A stretch of 64,000 bases of DNA from an uncultured Flavobacteriales bacterium (GTDB lineage Bacteria > Bacteroidota > Bacteroidia > Flavobacteriales > Crocinitomicaceae), in assembly GCA_946479285.1 (NCBI GenBank), contig CAMLFH010000017.1, forward strand, positions 18,354 to 82,353, in the 5' to 3' direction. Within the stretch, counting starts at the first letter, position 1; the number at the start of each line of letters is the position of its first letter. The notes under the pieces were generated by a model. It was not told the origin of the DNA. It worked only from the letters and a program-made list of their open reading frames with translations, and did not search any database. The translations under genes were made by a program, and so were the position numbers. Below, piece by piece: positions 27,264 to 34,673 of the stretch.

Positions 27264-29213
27264 ATGAAACACCTTATCCTTGCAATAATCGCACTTACAG
27301 TAAGCTGCAGCTCTATTGCCCAGTCACCGATGTACATGGATTACGACTGGAAAAGTACTCCTGAAAAAATGGAGGTAACAGAAAAAGACCGCCTGGAAGA
27401 TGAAATCATGCTTTTTGAGAAAAGAAGTATTGAATTCGCGGAATACAACAACGGATTTTATCAAATGGTCCTGGTTCACAGCATCAAATTGATCAATACA
27501 GACAATGGAATTGAGAACAGCAATAAGGTTTACATTTCCAACAAACAGGGATCCACTGTATTGAAGCAAAAAGCGCGCGTAATCAAACCAGACGGAAAGA
27601 TCATCAACCTGAAAGAATCAGATATCCAGGAGTCGAAAGACGAAAACGGGAATGTGGAATACCAGTATTTTGCGTTGGAAGGACTGGAAAAAGGAAGTTA
27701 CATCGAATACCTGCATTACATCAGTGAAGAACCGGTCTTAACAGGATCGTCTATCTATTTGCAGTCCGGGATCGACAAGAAGAAAGTGACTTACGAAATC
27801 ATTTGCCCCAAACACCTGGAGTTCAAGTTCCATTCCATCAACGGAATGCCGGAGTTCAAAAAAGATTCCGTGAACACAGATATCAACAGATGTTTTATAG
27901 AAGCTTCGAACATTGAAGGAATGAAGGATGAAGAATCCAGTGCTTACAATGCAAACCTGATGAAGTGTTATTACAAGCTTCAAAAGAACACTTCCAACGG
28001 AAAGTCCAATTTCTACACTTACCTGGATGTTTCCAAAAATGTGCATGCAAACATGTATGAAACTGTTTCGAAAAAGTCTGTGAAGAAAATTGCGGCACTG
28101 ATTGCTGACCTTGGAAAAGGAGACAAAGAATCCCAGCTTCGTGAATTGGAATACAAGCTCAAAACAGAAATCGGGCTCACGGAAGAGTATTTTGAAGGAA
28201 TCAGCAGCCTGGACAACATTCTAAACAAGAAGATCACTAACGAAACAGGAATGATCAAATTGATGATTGCCTGTCTGAAAGCCATGAATGTGAAGTTTGA
28301 AGTGGTTTTGACATCTGACCGGGATGAAAATCCGTTCCTGACAGATTACGAAGCTTACAATTTCCTGGATGAGACGATGATTTACATCAGCGACATTCAA
28401 AAATATTGGTCACCGGGGATATTTTCGCGCATTGGCTTCACTCCTTTTGAATACATGAACAACAACGGTTTGTTTGTGGAAGAGCGTGTTGTTGGGGATC
28501 AGGCTTTCGGGGTTGGTAAAGTGAAATACATTGCCGGAACTAAAAGTGCCGAGTCCATTGATGAAATCAATACGGTTGTAACATTCAATGCCGATTTAAG
28601 CGAACCAACCATCGAAGTGGAGCGTAAATTATCCGGCTACAAAGCCATGTACCCCCAGTTCATTTTGGATTTCGTTCAGGATGATGCGAAGAAAACAGAA
28701 TTGAAAGAAGATGTTTTGTTGTACATGGATAAAGATTCCAAATTGACAGATGTTACTTTCCAAAATGACAACAGCAAAGTTGCAGGTCAGGAAACATTTG
28801 TTGCAAAGGGAAAAATTTCGGGAACCAATTTCATCGAGAAAGCGGGAACAAAAACATTGTTGAAAGTGGGAATGCTTATCGGGCCGCAAGCTGAAATGTA
28901 CAACAAGGAAGCTCGTAAACTGCCGGTTTCTACACAGTTCACACGTCAGTACGTTAGAAAGATAGTGGTCAACATTCCGGAGGGAATTAAAGTAAAAAAT
29001 CCGGAGATACTGAATTTCAATATTGTATCCAATGATGAGAAAGCATTGCAATCCGGTTTCGTTTCTTCGTATGAATTAACAGGAAATCAATTGGTAGTTA
29101 CTATCAATGAATTCTACAACAAGGTGAATTATACGGTTGCAGAGTATGAACAGTATGAAAAGATAATCAATGGCGCCGCAGACTTTAACAAACTGGTACT
29201 TGTTTTGGAATAA
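27264..29213 (+). CDS. DUF3857/transglutaminase-like protein, triad missing
   Basis: The 649-residue product begins at ATG 27264, 2 nt after the upstream stop. The upstream in-frame codons would lie inside that gene. It has a signal segment (HLILAIIALTVSC, then SSIAQ). The first half resembles the DUF3857 part of its neighbour (LKQKARVIKPDGKIINLKES). The later core reads TNETGMIKLMIACLKAMNVK and NFLDETMIYI, where the neighbour has GDCKDM and NHMI, so Cys and His are absent. It is probably a non-catalytic partner. A strong terminator follows. Confidence 0.75.
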   Translation: MKHLILAIIALTVSCSSIAQSPMYMDYDWKSTPEKMEVTEKDRLEDEIMLFEKRSIEFAEYNNGFYQMVLVHSIKLINTDNGIENSNKVYISNKQGSTVLKQKARVIKPDGKIINLKESDIQESKDENGNVEYQYFALEGLEKGSYIEYLHYISEEPVLTGSSIYLQSGIDKKKVTYEIICPKHLEFKFHSINGMPEFKKDSVNTDINRCFIEASNIEGMKDEESSAYNANLMKCYYKLQKNTSNGKSNFYTYLDVSKNVHANMYETVSKKSVKKIAALIADLGKGDKESQLRELEYKLKTEIGLTEEYFEGISSLDNILNKKITNETGMIKLMIACLKAMNVKFEVVLTSDRDENPFLTDYEAYNFLDETMIYISDIQKYWSPGIFSRIGFTPFEYMNNNGLFVEERVVGDQAFGVGKVKYIAGTKSAESIDEINTVVTFNADLSEPTIEVERKLSGYKAMYPQFILDFVQDDAKKTELKEDVLLYMDKDSKLTDVTFQNDNSKVAGQETFVAKGKISGTNFIEKAGTKTLLKVGMLIGPQAEMYNKEARKLPVSTQFTRQYVRKIVVNIPEGIKVKNPEILNFNIVSNDEKALQSGFVSSYELTGNQLVVTINEFYNKVNYTVAEYEQYEKIINGAADFNKLVLVLE

Positions 29214-29232
29214 GCTGCTGAAAGTTTTGCAT

Positions 29233-29270
29233 AAAAAAATCCCCGATCTTTCCGGATCGGGGATTTTTTT
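29233..29270. terminator. Bidirectional terminator after the transglutaminase-like operon
   Basis: An A run, ATCCCCGATC, a 6-nt loop, GATCGGGGAT and a T run make a symmetrical hairpin that serves both the plus operon and the minus-strand MarR gene. Confidence 0.85.
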
Positions 29271-29724
29271 ATTTCTTACAGTTACTGGCTATTTGTGTCA
29301 TCACCCTGGTAGTGATTTCCATTTCTTCCACAGTCAGACCGTTTAGAGCAGTGGCGCGGTTATCCGGAATCACTTCATCCATTGCTTCCATTGCCTCTAA
29401 TGCTTTCGGTGTCACCAAAATGTCCATTTTCCGGCGATCAGACTTGTTGATCTTGCGTTTCAGGTATTTTGCATCTACCAATAAGTTAATCATTCGATTT
29501 ACAGAGGCAGCATCTTTAAATACCAATTCTGAAATTTCGTTTTGCTGAATTCCCGGGTTTTCAATCAAACAGCGAATCACCAACCATTGGTCAATAGTAA
29601 TTTGATGTCCCAGAGATCTCAAACGAGCTTGCGCAAACTGGCGATAGGTGCGAATGGCCCTGTCGATCTTATAAAAAATAATCGAATCTAGTTTTTCCAC
29701 TTGTAATATATTGTTGTAGTACAT
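29269..29724 (-). CDS. MarR family transcriptional regulator
   Basis: The 151-residue product has the MarR fold. It has an N-terminal dimer helix and a winged helix-turn-helix with ITIDQWLVIRCLIENPG, QQNEISELVFKDAASVNRMI and the wing basic stretch LKRKINKSDRRKMDILVTPK. MarR proteins usually repress their own operon and a nearby efflux or stress gene. It lies 33 nt downstream of the AraC-type gene in the same direction, so they may form one operon. A GTTAT-N4-ATAAC repeat at 29738 could be its operator. Confidence 0.88.
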   Translation of the reverse strand: MYYNNILQVEKLDSIIFYKIDRAIRTYRQFAQARLRSLGHQITIDQWLVIRCLIENPGIQQNEISELVFKDAASVNRMINLLVDAKYLKRKINKSDRRKMDILVTPKALEAMEAMDEVIPDNRATALNGLTVEEMEITTRVMTQIASNCKK

Positions 29725-29737
29725 AAGATAAATTGAG

Positions 29738-29751
29738 GTTATAGTAATAAC
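29738..29751. promoter_or_regulatory. Inverted repeat before the MarR gene
   Basis: GTTAT-AGTA-ATAAC is a 5+5 bp inverted repeat, 14 nt upstream of the MarR start codon. It may be the MarR operator. Confidence 0.35.
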
Positions 29752-29756
29752 GTCAA

Positions 29757-30098
29757 TTACTCACTGTAAGTTGCATTCCGTGGACAAAATCCGTGAATTC
29801 TTTTAAAAGCCTTGCTAAATGATGCCAGATCTGCATATCCGAAGATCGAACTGATCTCCGTCCAGGTATAAATATCTTTCGCATGCAACTCTTTGGCTTT
29901 CTCCATTTTAAGATTCCTAAAATAACTGGCCGGCCCTATTCCCATATGTGCTTTAAAACTCTTATTCAATTTTGAAACTGAAAAGCCAATCATTCGTGCG
30001 TGTTTCGCTACATCAAAGTTTTCATGTGGGTTTTCATTCATGTAAGCAATTAATTTTTCAATTGCCTTACAATCTTCCGGGTGCAACATCTTATTCAT
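29757..30098 (-). CDS. AraC-type DNA-binding protein (HTH domain only)
   Basis: The 113-residue product is a bare AraC/XylS DNA-binding domain with two helix-turn-helix units. The first is NFDVAKHARMIGFSVSKLNK and the second runs through EISSIFGYADLASFSKAFKR and HGFCPRNA. No effector domain is present, as in MarA/SoxS-like proteins. ATG 30098 is chosen because the upstream TTG (30119-30117) lies inside the -7 element at 30117-30124. A 16-bp perfect palindrome sits just upstream, which suggests regulation by itself or the MarR protein. Confidence 0.8.
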   Translation of the reverse strand: MNKMLHPEDCKAIEKLIAYMNENPHENFDVAKHARMIGFSVSKLNKSFKAHMGIGPASYFRNLKMEKAKELHAKDIYTWTEISSIFGYADLASFSKAFKRIHGFCPRNATYSE

Positions 30099-30116
30099 AC
30101 TCAACAGATAACTTAA

Positions 30117-30124
30117 CAAAGGTA
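30117..30124 (-). promoter_or_regulatory. -7 promoter element of the AraC-type gene
   Basis: On the minus strand this reads TACCTTTG, matching TAnnTTTG, 19 nt before the ATG at 30098. It decides that start. Confidence 0.5.
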
Positions 30125-30127
30125 TAC

Positions 30128-30143
30128 GATTGATATATCAATC
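30128..30143. promoter_or_regulatory. 16-bp perfect palindrome upstream of the AraC-type promoter
   Basis: GATTGATATATCAATC reads the same on both strands and lies immediately upstream of the -7 element, inside the expected -33/-7 spacer. A repressor bound here would block the promoter. Confidence 0.5.
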
Positions 30144-30528
30144 ATTAAATCGCAGTCAGTTTATATGACCACTTGTCATTGATTCCTAACCGTTTACAAA
30201 TTCGGGTAAAAACAGACAATATAAAACCAACTAAAAACAATGATTTTTGGTGAAACAATTAACTACAAAGGATATGATTCAATGGTTCACACATCAGACA
30301 AGCATTATCGATCTTTTCGCAATTTTCGGTAAAAAATAACTCGAGATATTTCTTCAGTTGGTCCGTTTCTAGTTTTAATATGGAGATATAGAGTACGGTT
30401 AGGTAACATAAGTTAAGATGCTTCAGCATTTGACAAAGCAAAACTAACAGCGCGACCAGCAAATCCAGATGCTTTTATCCGGAATGAAGAAAAACCAGCT
30501 TTATAGCTGAGTAAATTAAAGAGGAAGT
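30144..30528. other. Intergenic stretch without a recognised gene
   Basis: About 385 nt between the AraC-type promoter and the MFS gene. A 67-codon minus ORF (30462-30259) has no recognised match or start context. A small CAGCT-TTAT-AGCTG stem is at 30496-30509. No RNA family is recognised. Confidence 0.5.
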
Positions 30529-30550
30529 CCCCGTTATCTAGCTAACGGGG
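30529..30550 (-). terminator. Hairpin at the end of the MFS gene
   Basis: CCCCGTTA and TAACGGGG pair around a 6-nt loop and include the MFS stop codon. On the minus strand ACTTCCTCTTT follows, a weak T-rich tail. Confidence 0.5.
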
Positions 30551-31842
30551 CCTTTTTGGTTTGCTGCAAGTTCATCGTCCAAATCGTCTTCCAAACCTTC
30601 ATCTAAAAGAGTTTCTGAATGTGCTTTGAAGGCAATTTTTTTGAATACGTAACGCAGGAGGATCAATGCAATAATTGCCAATCCGCCGGCAACGAAGAAA
30701 GGAGTTCCGTAGAAAATAGAATTCTTCTCAGCCAATGGTACGGATTTGTAGAAAATCCACATCATGAAGATCGGCCCGATGATCTCTGCCAAACTCATCA
30801 GTGAAGTAAAAATCCCCTGCAATTCGCCCTGCTCGTTACTTTTCACCTCACTTGAAACAAGAGATCGAATACTCGGATCTACTATTCCTGAAAATGCATA
30901 AGGCAAAATAATCACATACATCAGCCAGCCATAAGGAATCAGTCCGATCCCCAATGTAACCACACTCAGGATAATCAATCCAAGCGTTGCTGCACCTTTT
31001 TCGCCCAGTTTCTTCACAATTGGTCCGGCCATTAACCCCTGAACCAATCCAAAACAAACCCCAACTACAGCCAATGAAATCCCAACATCTTTGGTTTCCC
31101 AGCCAAAACGGGCAATCGTATAATAATTCCACACAGAATGAATAGCCATGTTTGAAAGCAATACGATGAAGGTAACGACGAATAAACCGCGGTATTTTGG
31201 AAAACGTACAATCTGTACAATTGCACCAATCGGATTGGCACGTTTCAAATCGAATTTTCTGCGGTCAGAAGCAGGCAAAGATTCTTTCAGGAATATTAAT
31301 CCGTAGATAAAATTAGCTAAGGACAAAAATGCCGCTACCAGGAACGGAACACGTAATCCAAATTCAGAAGCTGCCGCACCAATTGCAGGGCCGATGATAA
31401 ATCCAACTCCAAAAGCTGCTCCGATCAATCCGAAGTTCTGTGCACGATTCTTATCTGTTGAAATGTCTGCAATGTAAGCCGCCGCCGTTGTAAAACTGGC
31501 CCCAAACATTCCCGACACCGCTCTACCGACAATCAACCACGCCAAACTAGGTGCGAAATACATAAATACATAATCCAGCCCCAAACCAAGAAGCGACATT
31601 AAGATAATTGGTCTGCGCCCATAACGGTCGCTCAAATTCCCGATCAACGGAGAAAATACGAACTGCATCAAGGCATAAGTTGCCAGGACAACTCCCGAAT
31701 ATTTGGACGATTCATTGATCGACAAATGGGTTGCATCTGCAATCAAACTTGGAAGAGAAGGAATGATAATTCCCAATCCGATAGAATCGATACAAATGGT
31801 TATTAAAATAAAAATTAAGCCTTTGGTCTGTTTTTCACTCAT
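30538..31842 (-). CDS. MFS transporter, TetA/multidrug type
   Basis: The 434-residue product has 12 predicted membrane helices and the MFS motif A between helices 2 and 3 (GNLSDRYGRRPIILMS). A helix-4 basic motif is present (LIVGRAVSGMFGAS). Its N-terminal half (ILITICIDSIGLGIIIPSLP) resembles the TetA(DHA1) drug/H+ antiporters. A C-terminal tail rich in Glu/Asp (ETLLDEGLEDDLDDELAA) is unusual. It is divergent from mnmD and probably exports a hydrophobic compound or drug. The MarR/AraC pair nearby could regulate it, but no shared site was found. Confidence 0.85.
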   Translation of the reverse strand: MSEKQTKGLIFILITICIDSIGLGIIIPSLPSLIADATHLSINESSKYSGVVLATYALMQFVFSPLIGNLSDRYGRRPIILMSLLGLGLDYVFMYFAPSLAWLIVGRAVSGMFGASFTTAAAYIADISTDKNRAQNFGLIGAAFGVGFIIGPAIGAAASEFGLRVPFLVAAFLSLANFIYGLIFLKESLPASDRRKFDLKRANPIGAIVQIVRFPKYRGLFVVTFIVLLSNMAIHSVWNYYTIARFGWETKDVGISLAVVGVCFGLVQGLMAGPIVKKLGEKGAATLGLIILSVVTLGIGLIPYGWLMYVIILPYAFSGIVDPSIRSLVSSEVKSNEQGELQGIFTSLMSLAEIIGPIFMMWIFYKSVPLAEKNSIFYGTPFFVAGGLAIIALILLRYVFKKIAFKAHSETLLDEGLEDDLDDELAANQKGPVS

Positions 31843-31936
31843 GCGGCAAAATTAAGGATTCCTTTTCGTTGACAAAAATCTGAAATTTAATTTTAGGTAA
31901 AATGTACCTGTTTAATTATCCAAATATGAATGTCTC

Positions 31937-31969
31937 AATTATCAAGATTGAATTCTCTACTTGATAATT
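31937..31969. repeat. Inverted repeat between MFS and mnmD
   Basis: AATTATCAAG (31937-31946) and CTTGATAATT (31960-31969) form 10-bp arms around 13 nt, 36 nt before mnmD. It could be an operator or a stem in the mnmD leader. Confidence 0.4.
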
Positions 31970-32005
31970 AATCATTGATCATTCATAATTAGCTAGCTTT
32001 ACAGG

Positions 32006-32677
32006 ATGAAACGCGAATTGGTAAAAACTGCAGATGGTTCTACAACAATCTATATTCCGGAATGGAACGAGCATTATCATTCCAGTCATGGCGCTTTGCA
32101 GGAAGCACAGCATGTTTTCATCAAACATGGATTGAACCCCAAGTCGGGAGATTACCTGACGATTCTTGAAATGGGTTTCGGTACCGGCTTAAATGCACTT
32201 CTCACCTATTTCGCTTCCGAAAAACGCAATCAATACATTCATTACATCGGGCTGGAAGCTTTTCCACCTACATCAGAAGAAATTGAAGGAATGAATTACA
32301 CTTCCTTTACCACTGATGAAGATGCCGTGGAAGTATTTAAAAAAATGCACCGGGTGGATTGGAATGTGGCACGGGAAATTTCGGAGCATTTCGTACTTGA
32401 AAAAGTAGAAAAACAAATCCAGGACCTGGAATTGGGAAAAGAATCGATCGACCTGTGTTATTACGACGCATTCGGTCCCAGGGTTCAACCCGAATTGTGG
32501 AGCCCCGAAATATTCCAAAAAATCTACGATTGGCTGAGTCCGGGCGGAGTTTTGGTGACCTATTGCGCCAAAGGACAGGTAAAACGCGATTTGAAATCTG
32601 TCGGTTTTGAAGTAACTGCGCTTCCAGGGCCTCCGGGAAAACGTGAAATGACAAAAGCGGTAAAAAAATTAGTCTGA
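32006..32677 (+). CDS. mnmD: tRNA 5-methylaminomethyl-2-thiouridine methyltransferase MnmD
   Basis: MnmD is the SAM-dependent methylase that completes mnm5s2U at the wobble base of some tRNAs. In many bacteria it is a stand-alone protein instead of the N-terminal half of MnmC. The 223-residue product has the SAM motif ILEMGFGTGLNALLT (about residues 49-63). It also has DLCYYDAFGPRVQPELWSPE, LSPGGVLVTYCAKGQVKRDL and the C-terminal LPGPPGKREMTKA. Length and motifs match MnmD proteins of the DUF752 family. Confidence 0.9.
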   Translation: MKRELVKTADGSTTIYIPEWNEHYHSSHGALQEAQHVFIKHGLNPKSGDYLTILEMGFGTGLNALLTYFASEKRNQYIHYIGLEAFPPTSEEIEGMNYTSFTTDEDAVEVFKKMHRVDWNVAREISEHFVLEKVEKQIQDLELGKESIDLCYYDAFGPRVQPELWSPEIFQKIYDWLSPGGVLVTYCAKGQVKRDLKSVGFEVTALPGPPGKREMTKAVKKLV

Positions 32678-32837
32678 AACTTCCAAAAAACACTATCTTA
32701 GAGTAAAATAGACCGATAATGTTTGGTGAATAATCACGACTGTTCGGTTCATCGGTCAAAAATAATCCGGCACTATACGCATACACACCTCATTTTTGGT
32801 GCTTTTTTATTTTTATAAACCATTAACTCTTTTCACA

Positions 32838-34010
32838 ATGACAAAAAGATCTTTACTATTAGCGATTACTTTGTGTATTTCATTTGTAAATAATTTGAAA
32901 GCACTTGATATTAATGGAAGTATCCAGGTAAACGGCGTTACCCGAACGTTTATCATTCACTCGCCAGGCACATGCGTAGCTGCTAATTTACCAGCGGTTT
33001 TAGTGTTTCATGGAGATGGAGGAACTGCCGCAGGTATTAAAAGTTACTCAGGATTTGACGCTGCTGCAGACAATAATGATTTTTTAGTCGTTTATGCTCA
33101 GTCAACCAGCGATTTAGGAAACGGGATATGGAATAAACCTGTAGACGGGAACGAAGCAGGAGAACCACAAGATGTTGCTTTTGTTTTTCAGTTGATTGAT
33201 TATCTATGTACGAATTATGGGATTAATCAGAAGCAGGTATACGCAACCGGACATTCCGGAGGAGCTTTTTTTTCCTATCGGTTAGCCGTAGAATTAGCTG
33301 GTAAAATTGCTGCAATAGCACCAGTTGCAGGCAATATGTATGGGGACAACACCTATTTGACCACTTACGCACAAAATTCATTTGTACCAATTCCTGTTTG
33401 GCACATTCACGGAGATGCTGATGGCACGGTAGCATATCCGGATCCTGATTTTACTCCAACAGCCTGGAGCGAATGGCCCTTGTCTTTTTTTAGTGAGCCG
33501 GCAAGTGCTTGTGGAGAGAATACATATACTGCATCAGCCATATCCACCATTGTTGCAGGAGTTCAAAAAATTCCCTTTTGCACCATCGGCAAAGAAGTTT
33601 CAATCATTCGAATTGTAGGAGGCGGACATGGCTGGCCGGCAGTAAATGGCTTTAATACCGCATCAGCAATCTGGAATTTCTTTAAAGACTATCAACTGGC
33701 AAATTTAGCGGCATGTCAACCGGGGCCTGGCAACTGTACTACAGGTATTGGTTCGCAAAATGTTTCCGGTGAAGACTGGATCACCATCTATCCAAATCCG
33801 GGAAAAGAAATCGTGACTATCCAATTTCACAATCCATTGACTTCTATCCAATTAAAAGACCTGTCGGGCAAAATTATTGTGGAAAAACAAGTGGACGGAG
33901 TGACTGAAATACAATTACCTTTAAACAGCTTGTCATCAGGAGTTTATTTTATTAAATCCATTGATAAAAATGGAAATTTCGCTATTCATAAACTAGTTGT
34001 AGAAAATTGA
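32838..34010 (+). CDS. Secreted PHB-depolymerase/LpqC-type esterase with T9SS sorting domain
   Basis: The 390-residue product has a signal peptide (SLLLAITLCISFVNNLKA) and an alpha/beta-hydrolase domain: oxyanion-side VFHGDGGTAAG, nucleophile elbow GHSGGAFFSYRLA, Asp in HIHGDADGTVAYPD and His in GGGHGWP. This is the layout of the PHB depolymerase / feruloyl esterase-like family. A linker is followed by a type A T9SS sorting domain (WITIYPNPGKEI, then SSGVYFIKS). It is therefore exported by T9SS and either shed or attached to the surface. ATG 32838 gives a correct signal peptide; the longer upstream form does not. Confidence 0.85.
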   Translation: MTKRSLLLAITLCISFVNNLKALDINGSIQVNGVTRTFIIHSPGTCVAANLPAVLVFHGDGGTAAGIKSYSGFDAAADNNDFLVVYAQSTSDLGNGIWNKPVDGNEAGEPQDVAFVFQLIDYLCTNYGINQKQVYATGHSGGAFFSYRLAVELAGKIAAIAPVAGNMYGDNTYLTTYAQNSFVPIPVWHIHGDADGTVAYPDPDFTPTAWSEWPLSFFSEPASACGENTYTASAISTIVAGVQKIPFCTIGKEVSIIRIVGGGHGWPAVNGFNTASAIWNFFKDYQLANLAACQPGPGNCTTGIGSQNVSGEDWITIYPNPGKEIVTIQFHNPLTSIQLKDLSGKIIVEKQVDGVTEIQLPLNSLSSGVYFIKSIDKNGNFAIHKLVVEN

Positions 34011-34090
34011 TTCACGGTCATTTATTTGACCGGGATTAATTCCTAAAACAATATTTACTTCTAACTTTAGACAAACAAATAGATCAAAAA

Positions 34091-34588
34091 ATGGCAAACG
34101 TAACTTTAGGAGGAAATCCGCTTCACACCAGCGGTGAATTACCGGCAAAAGGCTCTCATGCAGCAGATTTCTCATTGGTAAACGGGGATTTGGGAACAAT
34201 TTCACTGGATAACTACAAAGGAAAAAAACTGATTTTAAATATCTTCCCGAGTCTGGATACGGGAACTTGTGCCACTTCTGTTCGTGAGTTCAATAAAAGG
34301 GCTTCCGGATTGGAAAACACCACAGTTCTATGTATTTCACGCGATCTTCCTTTCGCTCAAAAACGTTTTTGCGGGGCAGAAGGAATTGAAAACGTAGTAA
34401 CCCTTTCTGATTTTAGAGACGGAGCTTTCGGAAAAAACTACGGATTGGAATTATTGGATGGCCCATTGCAGGGATTACACGCAAGATCAGTTGTAGTTTT
34501 GGATGAGAATCACAACGTGGTTTACACGGAATTGGTTCCTGAAATCAAGAATGAACCGAACTACGAAAGCGCTTTGGCTGCTTTATAA
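34091..34588 (+). CDS. tpx: Thiol peroxidase Tpx
   Basis: Tpx is an atypical 2-Cys peroxiredoxin that reduces hydroperoxides with thioredoxin. The 165-residue product has the peroxidatic Cys in LDTGTCATSVREFN. The resolving Cys is in RFCGAEGIENVV. The Tpx N-terminal block GNPLHTSGELPAKG and the C-terminal RSVVVLDENHNVVYTELVPE are also present. Its length is normal. It is a single gene with a weak hairpin after it. Confidence 0.95.
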   Translation: MANVTLGGNPLHTSGELPAKGSHAADFSLVNGDLGTISLDNYKGKKLILNIFPSLDTGTCATSVREFNKRASGLENTTVLCISRDLPFAQKRFCGAEGIENVVTLSDFRDGAFGKNYGLELLDGPLQGLHARSVVVLDENHNVVYTELVPEIKNEPNYESALAAL

Positions 34589-34609
34589 TAAAAAGAATAT
34601 TTTCAGAAG

Positions 34610-34640
34610 TCCCGTTTTGTTTTGCAGAGCGGGATTTTCT
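34610..34640 (+). terminator. Weak terminator after tpx
   Basis: TCCCG and CGGGA pair around 15 nt, followed by TTTTCT. It lies between tpx and the convergent receptor gene. Confidence 0.45.
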
Positions 34641-34673
34641 ATTTGCGGATAGCCTAATAATTTCGGGTAAATT

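Noticed and set aside
30259..30462. A 67-codon minus-strand frame upstream of the AraC-type gene
   Set aside because: It lacks a convincing start, family match or conserved pattern.
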